Shown here: one piece after another, positions 27,977 to 36,041 of the stretch
Layout: the number at the start of each line of letters is the position of its first letter
Position numbering within the stretch: the first letter of the stretch is position 1
Assembly (NCBI GenBank): GCA_017484095.1
Contig: JAFUTU010000054.1
Location: 1-64,000, forward strand
Direction of reading: 5' to 3'
Length of the DNA stretch: 64,000 nucleotides
Source of the DNA: Ruminococcus sp.
Lineage (GTDB): Bacteria > Bacillota > Clostridia > Oscillospirales > Ruminococcaceae
Notes under the pieces: generated by a model
Database searches by the model: none
What the model saw: only the letters and a program-made list of their open reading frames with translations
Told to the model about the DNA's origin: nothing
Program-made: the position numbers and the translations under genes

Positions 27977-28732
27977 ATGCTTGCCAAAAGAATAATACCC
28001 TGCCTTGATGTGCGTGACGGAAAGGTAGTTAAGGGTGTGAATTTTGAGGGGATAAAAGAGGTCGGAGACCCTGTGGAGTGCGCCTATGAGTACGATCAGC
28101 AGGGCGCCGATGAGATAGTTTTCTACGATATCACTGCTTCTCACGAGGGCAGAGGAGTTATCCTTGATGTGGTTCGGGAGACTGCGAAAAAAGTTTTCGT
28201 GCCCCTTACAGTCGGCGGCGGCATCAAGAACGTTGACGACATAAGAAATACTTTGAGGGCAGGCGCCGATAAGGTGTCGGTAAACTCTCAGGCTGTGCAG
28301 AATCCTCAGCTCATCAAAGAGGGCGCTGATATTTTCGGCAGCCAGTGTATCTGCGTGGGTGTAGATGCAAAGATGATAAGTCCAAATAAATGGACAGTTT
28401 ATATCAACGGCGGCAGAATAGATATGAAGATAGACCTTATCGACTGGGTGAAAAAGTGCGAGCAGCTCGGAGCAGGCGAGATATGCCTGAATTCTATTGA
28501 CACTGACGGTGTTCGTGGAGGCTTTGACATACCGATGCTTAAAGCTGTGGTCGATGCGGTGCAGATACCTGTTATAGCATCGGGCGGTGCGGGAAAGCTC
28601 GGCGATTTTGCCGATGCATTTTTAAAGACCGATTGCTCGGCGGCACTGGCAGCATCTCTTTTCCATTTTAAGGAGCTGACTGTCGGACAGGTCAAGGACG
28701 ACTGCCGTTCTAAAGGCATTATTGTGAGGTAA
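27977..28732 (+). CDS. hisF: Imidazole glycerol phosphate synthase, cyclase subunit
   Basis: 251 residues, a TIM barrel. It joins PRFAR with ammonia from HisH to give imidazole glycerol phosphate and AICAR. The catalytic aspartates are in [17 protein letters not shown] and [10 protein letters not shown] motifs: here [13 protein letters not shown] near residue 8 and [16 protein letters not shown] near residue 173. The DGTR-like phosphate loops are intact. Strong AAGGAGG site. The text matches HisF rather than the paralogue HisA. Confidence 0.96.
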   Translation: MLAKRIIPCLDVRDGKVVKGVNFEGIKEVGDPVECAYEYDQQGADEIVFYDITASHEGRGVILDVVRETAKKVFVPLTVGGGIKNVDDIRNTLRAGADKVSVNSQAVQNPQLIKEGADIFGSQCICVGVDAKMISPNKWTVYINGGRIDMKIDLIDWVKKCEQLGAGEICLNSIDTDGVRGGFDIPMLKAVVDAVQIPVIASGGAGKLGDFADAFLKTDCSAALAASLFHFKELTVGQVKDDCRSKGIIVR

Positions 28733-28734
28733 TT

Positions 28735-29088
28735 ATGAGTAAGGTAAAGATAGATATAAACGATCTGGATAAGTATTTTCAAAAAAGTGAGCTGATACCT
28801 GCGATAGCCTATGAGGTCGACACAAAAACAGTGCTGATGCTCGCATATATGAACAAAGAAAGCCTTAAAAAGACGCTTGAGACCGGCTACACCTGGTACT
28901 GGAGCCGCTCCCGTCAGGAGCTTTGGAACAAGGGTGCTACAAGCGGCCATCTTCAAAAGGTAGTCAGTGTATATTCCGACTGTGACGACGACACGCTGCT
29001 TATAAATGTGAGACAGACAGGTGCTGCCTGCCATACAGGCTCATACAGCTGCTTCTTTAATGAGATGTATAATGAGGAGGAAGAATAA
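28735..29088 (+). CDS. hisI: Phosphoribosyl-AMP cyclohydrolase
   Basis: 117 residues, the stand-alone HisI. It opens the purine ring of PR-AMP, the third step. [18 protein letters not shown] near residue 62 and [19 protein letters not shown] near residue 82 carry the zinc and magnesium residues. It is separate from HisE, which starts on the next base after the stop; in many bacteria the two are fused. Confidence 0.96.
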   Translation: MSKVKIDINDLDKYFQKSELIPAIAYEVDTKTVLMLAYMNKESLKKTLETGYTWYWSRSRQELWNKGATSGHLQKVVSVYSDCDDDTLLINVRQTGAACHTGSYSCFFNEMYNEEEE

Positions 29089-29427
29089 ATGACCGTATAT
29101 CAGGAAATATTTGAAGTGTTGAAGGCAAGGAAGGAACAGTTCGATAAGGGTGAGGCTCCCGAGAAGAGCTACACCTGCTACCTCTATCATCAGGGCGTTG
29201 ACAAGATCTGCAAGAAGGTCGGAGAAGAGGCTGCCGAGACGATAATCGCAGCTAAGAATGGCGACAATGACGAACTGAAAAACGAGATAAACGATCTGTT
29301 ATATCACGTTATGGTGCTGGCGGTAAATCAGGGACTTGACTGGGCTGACGTTGAGAAAGTGCTCGATGAAAGAAATGAGAAGATAGGAAACCTGAAACAG
29401 TTCAAAACGGTAGATAAGAATACCTGA
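29089..29427 (+). CDS. hisE: Phosphoribosyl-ATP pyrophosphatase
   Basis: 112 residues, an all-helical MazG-like pyrophosphohydrolase for step two. KKVGEEAAETIIAAKNGD near residue 41 and EINDLLYHVMVLAVNQGLD near residue 66 hold the metal-binding acids. Last recognisable his gene of the operon. Confidence 0.95.
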   Translation: MTVYQEIFEVLKARKEQFDKGEAPEKSYTCYLYHQGVDKICKKVGEEAAETIIAAKNGDNDELKNEINDLLYHVMVLAVNQGLDWADVEKVLDERNEKIGNLKQFKTVDKNT

Positions 29428-29437
29428 TCGGAGAATT

Positions 29438-29815
29438 ATGAGTCTGACAAAAAGACAAAGAGTATATACGCGCGCTATCGGCATTGTGTTGACTGTGCCG
29501 GGTGCATTGATGGTGCTGTTCAGCGTTTTTATACTGATATTCGGAAGCCGTTCAGAAGCCAGATTCACAAAATATGTTATACTCAAAAAGGGCATTAAGG
29601 TAATGAACCACTATGAGTATATTGTGGACGGTGAAACTTATGAGTTTACCGACCGTGTGGACAGAGACGATGCAGGCAAAGAGGGTGACACTGTTATCGT
29701 CAGGTATCTGAGCTTTGCGCCGAATGTGAACTTTGACAGAAATGTTCTTATCATAGGCTCGATGCTGTTGGTTTTCGGCGTGCTGATAATAGGCGCCGAC
29801 AGAGATAATGAATAA
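29438..29815 (+). CDS. Small membrane protein, DUF3592-like
   Basis: 125 residues with a membrane helix near residues 13-35 and a second near 100-118. Between them is an extracytoplasmic or cytoplasmic beta region with YEYIVDGETYEFTDRV, the sort of sequence seen in DUF3592 proteins. It begins ten bases after hisE with a CGGAG site and is probably co-transcribed. Nothing ties it to histidine synthesis. Function unknown. Confidence 0.7.
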   Translation: MSLTKRQRVYTRAIGIVLTVPGALMVLFSVFILIFGSRSEARFTKYVILKKGIKVMNHYEYIVDGETYEFTDRVDRDDAGKEGDTVIVRYLSFAPNVNFDRNVLIIGSMLLVFGVLIIGADRDNE

Positions 29816-29832
29816 AATCTGCACACAAGTGA

Positions 29833-29895
29833 CCTCCTGTGAATAAGATATAGAGAAGTATTCAAATTACTTTAATCTATACTTACGACAGGAGG
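29833..29895 (+). promoter_or_regulatory. SD-masking inverted repeat and sporulation-type promoter
   Basis: CCTCCTGT (29833-29840) is the exact complement of ACAGGAGG (29888-29895), the ribosome site of the next gene, so a transcript reading through from the his operon could hide that site. Inside the repeat lies TGAATA, 17 bases, CAAATTA (29840-29869), resembling the sigma-G/F pattern (TGMATA, CATACTA; 5 of 7 at -10). A transcript begun there would lack most of the masking strand. Confidence 0.45.
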
Positions 29896-29901
29896 ATATT
29901 T

Positions 29902-30693
29902 ATGCCTACTAATCAGAACAATAATTTTAAAGAGGCAGTTTGCCTTGAGGCTATGAGAGTGTTCGATTCGTGCTCGTCTCAGGACTGCCTTGAAAACCTT
30001 GCAGTTACCTTTGATGCTGAAGATCAGGAGGTAATAAATGCTGCGGCATATGTAAAGACCAAGTGCATCGAGGTGGAGGACTGCGACTTTACTGTAACGC
30101 CTGTAGCATTCAACCGCGGCTTCTACACTGTGGACTGTACCTTTGATTTCCGCGTAGAGATCGACGCTTATGAGGCAGGCGAGACCACGCCGACAGTTGT
30201 TTACGGTGATGCGACCTTCACCAAGACGGTCATTCTTTACGGAAGTGATGCCAATACAAAGCGCTTTTCATCGGGCTTTGATCCTGCTCAGCCTGCTGAG
30301 GCTCAGGTATCGGGCTGTGCTGCGTGCTGCACGTCTACTCTGCCTACGGCTACCTGCAATGTGGCTCAGCCTATGTGCCTTGCAGTGAACTTTACTCCTG
30401 CGGTCGCTGACCCTGCTGCCGATGCAGTTGTAGAGGTAACTATAGGTGTCTTTGCAATAATACAGCTCACAAGGTCTGTTTCTATGCTGCTGCCTTCTTA
30501 TGATTACTGCATGCCCGGCAAGGAGTGCTCGGCAGCTGATGATACGCCCTGCGAAATGTTCTCGAAGATAAGCTTCCCGACGGATGAGTTCTTCCCTCAG
30601 AGCTTAGAGGATAGCTGCTGCTGCAATAATGACATCGACGATGACGATGACGACGAGCAAAATCCTCAGAGGAGAAACACTAACAGAAGCTGA
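29902..30693 (+). CDS. Clostridial Cys-rich protein with acidic tail
   Basis: 263 residues, no signal peptide. It opens KEAVCLEAMRVFDSCSSQDC, a start I recall from an uncharacterised family common in Clostridia (KEAVCxxxxRVxDSCxxxDC). PVAFNRGFYTVDCTFDF near residue 69 is the conserved core. A Cys-rich middle (GCAACCTSTLP) and a Cys cluster near residue 242 (SCCCNND) precede a run of seven Asp and an Arg/Asn end. The composition suits a spore-coat or metal/disulfide-linked assembly protein; this is inference, supported weakly by the sigma-G/F-like promoter. Monocistronic, closed by a strong terminator. Confidence 0.75.
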   Translation: MPTNQNNNFKEAVCLEAMRVFDSCSSQDCLENLAVTFDAEDQEVINAAAYVKTKCIEVEDCDFTVTPVAFNRGFYTVDCTFDFRVEIDAYEAGETTPTVVYGDATFTKTVILYGSDANTKRFSSGFDPAQPAEAQVSGCAACCTSTLPTATCNVAQPMCLAVNFTPAVADPAADAVVEVTIGVFAIIQLTRSVSMLLPSYDYCMPGKECSAADDTPCEMFSKISFPTDEFFPQSLEDSCCCNNDIDDDDDDEQNPQRRNTNRS

Positions 30694-30708
30694 GCAGACA
30701 GATAATAA

Positions 30709-30747
30709 AAAAGGCACTGTACTTCGTTAAGAGGTACGGTGCCTTTT
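30709..30747. terminator. Bidirectional terminator between the Cys-rich gene and the HD-GYP gene
   Basis: AAAGGCACTGTAC pairs with GGTACGGTGCCTTT (one G-U) around a 10-base loop. An A-run on the left and a T-run on the right serve both converging genes. Confidence 0.88.
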
Positions 30748-30758
30748 ATGTGTCATAT

Positions 30759-32453
30759 TTATTGATCTACAGTTGAGTAATATTCCTCAAGCTTTGGCCG
30801 CGCGGAGATATAATATGGTTCAAGAGCCTTGTCAAAGTGCTTGCCCATACCCTCCATTATTATGGAATCCGCCTGCTCGAATGACATTTTCTCTTTGTAG
30901 ACCCTCTTGCTCACAAGTGCGTCGTAAACGTCCGCTATAGCCATTATCCCTGCTTCGATCGGTATCTCCTCACCCTTCAGTCCCTCGGGGTAGCCTGAGC
31001 CGTCCCAGCGCTCATGATGATAGTGGGCAACATTCTCAGCTATGATGTGGAACTGTACATCATCTGTGCCTTGAAGTATCTGATGAACGATCTTTGCGCC
31101 CTCGGCAGCGTGAGCCTTCATCTTATCAAACTCTTCGGGAGTAAAGCGTCCGGGCTTTCTGAGTATTGCATCGTCAACGGCTATCTTTCCGAGGTCATGC
31201 ATCGGCGCTGCCTTTATTATGCACCTGCAGAACTCATCTGTAAGACCGAAGATGTTGTTTTTCCTGATCTCGTTTATGAGTATTCTTACGCCTTCACTCG
31301 TACGCCTGATATGACCGCCCGTAGAATTGTCACGGCTTTCTACCATGGTCGCCATACCGAGGATCAGCTTGTCATGCATCTCAACTATATGCTCCGTCTT
31401 TTCTGCGACCTCTGCCTGCAGGGACGTATTGAAGCTGTTGAGCAGCGAGATATACTGCCGGTTCTTGGTATCATCGGTTATGAAGAACTGGTAACCTCTT
31501 TTTGTGTTGCCGTCAAACAGATAGTTGATGCTTATAAGATAGCTCTTTTCGCCGATATCATAATGCTGTTCATTTTTTGTACGGTCAGCTTTGAAGCTGT
31601 CGAGCCATTTTACAAATGTGTTCCCGAGGTTTTTATTTATTGTTATTGATTTGTCTACAGTGAGCTCTAAAAGTTCAGGAAAAATGCCCTTAGCCGTCTC
31701 ATTGCTGCCAAGATAGTTATACTTGAAGTCGAACGATATAAAGCCTGTGTCTCCCTTTTCAACCAGAGAATCTATACCCGTATCTGTGATATCGTACAGG
31801 CAGACTCTGTGCATTATGAGCAAGAAGACTACCTGTGCAAAAACAAAGGCAGCAGGTATCAGCTCGATGCTGTGTATTATCTTTCTTCCTCCGAAAAAAG
31901 CCACAAGTGATACGAGGTTTGGCATTATCAGCAGATAGATTATCTTTCTTGAAACGTCTTTCTTTCTGAAATAGGAATAGATTATCGCCCACACGCCTGC
32001 GATAAAGTATGCAGATATCATCACATAGAACAGAGTATGTACAAAAGCATAATCTTTATGCAGATATACTACACCGTCCTTGCGTTCATATGAAATGCTC
32101 TTGTAGTAATAGTGCTGCTTTTCCATAGTCATGGCAAACAGGTATATTATTGAGGTCAATGCCATCAACGCAGTTCTTAACCAGCGCTTGATCTCTATAT
32201 GGCAAAGGCTGAACACACTGAGCATTATGAACAGAGCATTGTAGGTGCTTCCTATATAGATGATCTTGTTTGCAGTGACCGCTGTGCCAATGCTGTGTGC
32301 CTGAGAATAAAGCACATAGCCTGCGTTCGTTATCGAGACAAAGCTGAATATCAATGTAAAATGGACATCCAGGTGCTTATGCCACACAGCGGTAAAAGCA
32401 AGTGTCAGAAGCATCGACAACAGGAACATTGACCAGTAGTACACTTCTACCAT
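30759..32453 (-). CDS. Membrane HD-GYP domain protein, probable c-di-GMP phosphodiesterase
   Basis: 564 residues. About seven membrane helices occupy residues 1-215, resembling the 7TM sensor region of histidine kinases. A PAS-like segment follows (ELLELTVDKSITINK region), then a short helical linker and an HD-GYP domain. Catalytic motifs are intact: HDLGKIAVDDAILRKPG near residue 418, HAAEGAKIV, and HHERWDGSGYPEGLKGEEIP near residue 477. HD-GYP enzymes hydrolyse cyclic di-GMP. It starts 29 bases after rnfB with a strong AAGGAG site and no terminator between, so it is probably the last gene of the rnf operon. Confidence 0.92.
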   Translation of the reverse strand: MVEVYYWSMFLLSMLLTLAFTAVWHKHLDVHFTLIFSFVSITNAGYVLYSQAHSIGTAVTANKIIYIGSTYNALFIMLSVFSLCHIEIKRWLRTALMALTSIIYLFAMTMEKQHYYYKSISYERKDGVVYLHKDYAFVHTLFYVMISAYFIAGVWAIIYSYFRKKDVSRKIIYLLIMPNLVSLVAFFGGRKIIHSIELIPAAFVFAQVVFLLIMHRVCLYDITDTGIDSLVEKGDTGFISFDFKYNYLGSNETAKGIFPELLELTVDKSITINKNLGNTFVKWLDSFKADRTKNEQHYDIGEKSYLISINYLFDGNTKRGYQFFITDDTKNRQYISLLNSFNTSLQAEVAEKTEHIVEMHDKLILGMATMVESRDNSTGGHIRRTSEGVRILINEIRKNNIFGLTDEFCRCIIKAAPMHDLGKIAVDDAILRKPGRFTPEEFDKMKAHAAEGAKIVHQILQGTDDVQFHIIAENVAHYHHERWDGSGYPEGLKGEEIPIEAGIMAIADVYDALVSKRVYKEKMSFEQADSIIMEGMGKHFDKALEPYYISARPKLEEYYSTVDQ

Positions 32454-32482
32454 TTTTGTTTCTCCTTAATTATTGTTTATCT

Positions 32483-33274
32483 TTAAGCTGTTATATCCTT
32501 TACGGCATCAAATTTGCAGACCTCGGTGCACTTGCCGCAGTTTATACACTTGTCATAGTCAATGACAGCGTGGTTATCAGTTACCTTGATAGCGTCAGCC
32601 GGGCAGTTCTTTTCACATACTTTGCAGCCGACGCAGCCGTTAGGACATATCTTTTTTGTGTCCTTCGGAAGTGATCTCGATGAGCAGCAGACCTCTATCT
32701 TCTGGGTAGCAGGTCTTATCGCGATCAGATTATTCGGACAGGCTGTTGCACACAGGCCGCAGCCGATACATTTGCTCTGGTCTACAACAGCTATCTTGTC
32801 TTTAATGCTTATAGCGCCCTGAGGGCAGACCCTTACGCAGTCTCCGTAACCGAGACAGCCGCTCGTACAGAGCTTGCTTCCACTGTAAAAACGGTCGCAG
32901 GCGGCACAGCTTTGTATACCGTCATAAACATATTTGTGCGGTGTCGCATTGCAGTCTCCTCTGCAGCGAACAAAAGCAGTCAGCTCAATTACGTCCTGAG
33001 CTTCCTCTCCCATTATCTGAGCTATTTTAGCTGCCACGGCATCGCCGCCCGGTCGGCAGAGGTTGCACTCTGCACCCTTTTCGACCACAGCCGCCGCATA
33101 ATCTGCACAGCCAGAATAGCCGCAGCCTCCGCAGTTAGCCTGTGGGAGAGCGTCATTTATTTCGGTTATCCTTTTATCCTCCTCTACCTCAAACACCTTT
33201 GAGGCTGCCGTCAGGGCTATGCCTGAAACGGCACCGAGCGCCGCAAGCACGGCAACAGGTATCAAAGCGGTCAT
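32483..33274 (-). CDS. rnfB: Rnf complex subunit RnfB
   Basis: 263 residues. One N-terminal membrane helix is followed by the four-Cys domain CGGCGYSGC near residue 48 and CNLC. Several CxxCxxCxxxC ferredoxin motifs come after it (CIGCGLCATACP, CVGCKVCEKNCP, CINCGKCTEVC). It is the entry point for electrons from reduced ferredoxin, on the cytoplasmic side. Sixth Rnf gene in the order C-D-G-E-A-B. Confidence 0.96.
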   Translation of the reverse strand: MTALIPVAVLAALGAVSGIALTAASKVFEVEEDKRITEINDALPQANCGGCGYSGCADYAAAVVEKGAECNLCRPGGDAVAAKIAQIMGEEAQDVIELTAFVRCRGDCNATPHKYVYDGIQSCAACDRFYSGSKLCTSGCLGYGDCVRVCPQGAISIKDKIAVVDQSKCIGCGLCATACPNNLIAIRPATQKIEVCCSSRSLPKDTKKICPNGCVGCKVCEKNCPADAIKVTDNHAVIDYDKCINCGKCTEVCKFDAVKDITA

Positions 33275-33285
33275 TAATATCCTCC

Positions 33286-33855
33286 TTAGATGATGCCCGA
33301 GAAGCCCATAAAGCTCAGCGAAACTATCGCTGCTGCTATCAGGGTGGCGGGAGCTCCGCTGAACGTTTTCGGTAAGTCACTGTCAGCTATCCTTGCTCTG
33401 ACTCCGCTGAAAAGCACAAGTGCCAGCGTGAATGCAACTCCTGTTGCGAAAGCATTGGTAAGAGACTTCAAAAAGTTGTAGTCATTGTCGATATTATTGA
33501 TAGTAACGCCCAGAACAGCACAGTTTGTTGTGATAAGCGGAAGGTATACTCCCAGTGCTCTGTAAAGAGGCGGTACCTTTTTTTTAAGTATCATTTCGAC
33601 CAGCTGAACGAACAGAGCTATCACAAGTATGAAGGCTATAGTTCTGAGATAGGTTATCTCAAAGCGCTCAAGCAGTTTGTATACAGGATAGGTGCAGGCA
33701 CTTGCGCATACCATTACGAATACGACTGCAGCGCCCATTCCGACAGATGACTTTATCTGCTTTGAAACGCCGAGGAATGGGCATATGCCCATAAACTGAG
33801 AAAGAACTATGTTGTTTACGAAAACACAGCTCACTATTATTATGATATAGCTCAT
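33286..33855 (-). CDS. rnfA: Rnf complex subunit RnfA
   Basis: 189 residues from the ATG at 33855. That start is chosen because AAGGAGG lies ten bases upstream and the ATGA overlaps the rnfE stop; a longer frame to 33882 would read into rnfE. About six membrane helices. NNIVLSQFMGICPFLGVSKQ near residue 12 and LPLITTNCAVLGV near residue 95 carry the two Cys that bind an iron-sulfur cluster shared with RnfE. Confidence 0.95.
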   Translation of the reverse strand: MSYIIIIVSCVFVNNIVLSQFMGICPFLGVSKQIKSSVGMGAAVVFVMVCASACTYPVYKLLERFEITYLRTIAFILVIALFVQLVEMILKKKVPPLYRALGVYLPLITTNCAVLGVTINNIDNDYNFLKSLTNAFATGVAFTLALVLFSGVRARIADSDLPKTFSGAPATLIAAAIVSLSFMGFSGII

Positions 33856-34547
33856 AGTGCTTCGGCCTCCTTTTCCGCACATTCAGCCTTCTGCTCATCC
33901 GTGCACGCTGATGCGTTCGGGCAGGAAGCGCAGCCGATCTCCTTGGGAGGTGTCTTATCCTTTAGCTTGCTGACTACAGCAATAAGAATGCCCAGCACGA
34001 AGAAGCCTCCGGCAGGCATTATGAATATAGTCATCGGGTGATCGCAGAGCCACGGTATCTTAAAGCCGAACCATGAGCCTGTGCCGAGTATCTCTCTGAT
34101 ACTGCCCATAAAAAACAGCGTAAGCGTAAACCCTATACCCATTCCGAGGCCGTCAAGCACTGATTTGAAAACAGGATTCTTGCTGGCAAATGCTTCAGCT
34201 CTGCCAAGGATTATGCAGTTTACGGTTATCAGTGAGAGGAAAACTCCGAGAGCTGAATGAAGCTTCGGGAGATATCCCTTCATAAGAAAGTCAATAAGCG
34301 TTACGAACCCCGCTATGATAACGATGTAGCAGGGCAGACGTACCGACTTCGGTATCGCATTTTTGAGCAGAGAAATAACAAAGTTCGAGCATACGAGCAC
34401 GAACATCGTAGCAAGCCCCATACCAATGCCGTTAGAGGCAAGCGTGGTGACGGCAAGCGTCGGGCACATACCGAGAAGGGTCACTAAGTTAGGGTTCTCT
34501 TTGATGATGCCTTTTGAAAATTCATACCAGTTTGAATGCTCATTCAC
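33852..34547 (-). CDS. rnfE: Rnf complex subunit RnfE
   Basis: 231 residues, about six membrane helices, paralogous to RnfA. NPNLVTLLGMCPTLAVT near residue 18 and SLITVNCIILGRAEAFASKN near residue 96 match the RnfA Cys positions. The C-terminal tail has four Cys (CASCPNASACTDEQKAEC), which is unusual for RnfE and might bind metal. Confidence 0.95.
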   Translation of the reverse strand: MNEHSNWYEFSKGIIKENPNLVTLLGMCPTLAVTTLASNGIGMGLATMFVLVCSNFVISLLKNAIPKSVRLPCYIVIIAGFVTLIDFLMKGYLPKLHSALGVFLSLITVNCIILGRAEAFASKNPVFKSVLDGLGMGIGFTLTLFFMGSIREILGTGSWFGFKIPWLCDHPMTIFIMPAGGFFVLGILIAVVSKLKDKTPPKEIGCASCPNASACTDEQKAECAEKEAEAL

Positions 34548-35100
34548 CTAAGATCGCCTCCTTGTTTTCAGTATACAGCTCAAGACACTCACTTACAGCG
34601 TCTTTCATACCCTTTGAAGAGAATGTAGCTGCAGTAACATTATCGAGAGCTGAGGTGTCGTCCTCGGAGGTAAGACCGATGAACTGCTTTAAAAAGCTGT
34701 CGTTTTGCACCTTAGTGCCGAGACCCGGTGTCTCGCCTATGGAGAGAAACTCTATACCCTTGACGCTTTCATTCTCATCTATCCCGACGAGCAGATGCAG
34801 ACCGTCCTTGGCATAGCCGTCCTCGGTTATCTCTATGATGCAGGCTTTCAGGTCGGGGTCTACGATAACGCTGTTGACTTTTTCGTTCCCGAAGGTAACG
34901 GGAGTTTTCTTTCCGTCCTTTTCTTCGGTTATGATATAATACTTTCCGTCTCCGAAAATATTTTTGCAGCCCTGCTTCATCTCATCTGTCATAACACCTG
35001 TAAGATCAACGTAGGTTGCATTGTATGCAAGCGCCAGCAGAGCCGAGATCACAGCACAGATCACAGTAAGCACCAGAGGCGGCATTAATTTTTCTTTCAT
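34540..35100 (-). CDS. rnfG: Rnf complex subunit RnfG, FMN-binding
   Basis: 186 residues with one N-terminal membrane helix and an FMN-binding domain outside. The flavinylation motif DNVTAATFSSKGM near residue 158 ends in the Thr that carries covalent FMN, attached by ApbE, whose gene opens the same cluster. It overlaps rnfE by eight bases and rnfD by four. Confidence 0.95.
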   Translation of the reverse strand: MKEKLMPPLVLTVICAVISALLALAYNATYVDLTGVMTDEMKQGCKNIFGDGKYYIITEEKDGKKTPVTFGNEKVNSVIVDPDLKACIIEITEDGYAKDGLHLLVGIDENESVKGIEFLSIGETPGLGTKVQNDSFLKQFIGLTSEDDTSALDNVTAATFSSKGMKDAVSECLELYTENKEAILGE

Positions 35101-36029
35101 TTGCCGTCCTCCTCAGCTTCCGGGATAACTGCGCCGAAGGGCTTTGCAGTGAATGCCATATCAATATACGGCGTGATTATATTCATAAGCAGCAGCGAAT
35201 AGGATACGCCCTCGGGGTATGAGCCCCAGAACCTTATCACACAGGTTATTATGCCGCAGCCAACTCCGAAGATGACCTTTCCTATCCCTGAGATAGGCGT
35301 GGTGACGTAATCGGTCGCCATGAATATCGCACCGAGCATAAGACCTCCCGAAAGTATCTGATACAGGGGATCCTGATCGAATATCCATGAGAAAACATAA
35401 ACTGTTCCTATGAATGCTAGGGGAGCGTGCGGAGTTATGATCTTCATTATTACGAGGTAGATGCCTCCGAGCAGCAAAGCAGCAACTGAGGTCTCACCCA
35501 GTGAACCGCCTGTTCTACCGATGAACAGATCGAGATAAGTTTCTGCTCTTGTTGCTATAGGCGTTGCCTGAGTGACTATTTTATCAGGGTCATAAAAGGG
35601 TATAGCCCATTTTGTCATAGACCCCGTAAAGGAAAGCATCAAAACTATTCTCGCAACTGCGGCAGGGTTTGCAAAGTTCTGCCCCAGACCGCCGAACAGC
35701 TGTTTAACTACTACAATAGCCACAAACGTACCTATAGCCGCAATCCAGTAGGGGAGAGTTACAGGCAGATTGAATGCCAGTATCATTCCCGTGACAGCAG
35801 CAGAAAGGTCGCCCGTTGTGTTCGGCTTTTTCATAATGATGTTGCAAAGCCTCTCCCAGACGATGGCCGTCAGCATACAGAAGCCTGTGAGCATTAGAGC
35901 TCTGCCGCCGAAAACATATGCAGAAACGAACAGTGCAGGACAAAGCGCTGCCATAACGTTTATCATTATCTTAGAGGTGCTTGCCCCGTCGGTTATGTGA
36001 GGAGAGGGACTTACAGTAAGCTTTTGCAT
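35097..36029 (-). CDS. rnfD: Rnf complex subunit RnfD, FMN-carrying membrane protein
   Basis: 310 residues with about nine membrane helices. The flavinylation site is near TQATPIATRAETYLDLFIG (about residue 155), where the Thr of the ATP-like triplet carries FMN. LFGGLGQNFANPAAVARIVL near residue 109 is highly typical of RnfD/NqrB. It starts twelve bases after rnfC. Confidence 0.95.
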   Translation of the reverse strand: MQKLTVSPSPHITDGASTSKIMINVMAALCPALFVSAYVFGGRALMLTGFCMLTAIVWERLCNIIMKKPNTTGDLSAAVTGMILAFNLPVTLPYWIAAIGTFVAIVVVKQLFGGLGQNFANPAAVARIVLMLSFTGSMTKWAIPFYDPDKIVTQATPIATRAETYLDLFIGRTGGSLGETSVAALLLGGIYLVIMKIITPHAPLAFIGTVYVFSWIFDQDPLYQILSGGLMLGAIFMATDYVTTPISGIGKVIFGVGCGIITCVIRFWGSYPEGVSYSLLLMNIITPYIDMAFTAKPFGAVIPEAEEDGK

Positions 36030-36041
36030 AAATATCCCTCC

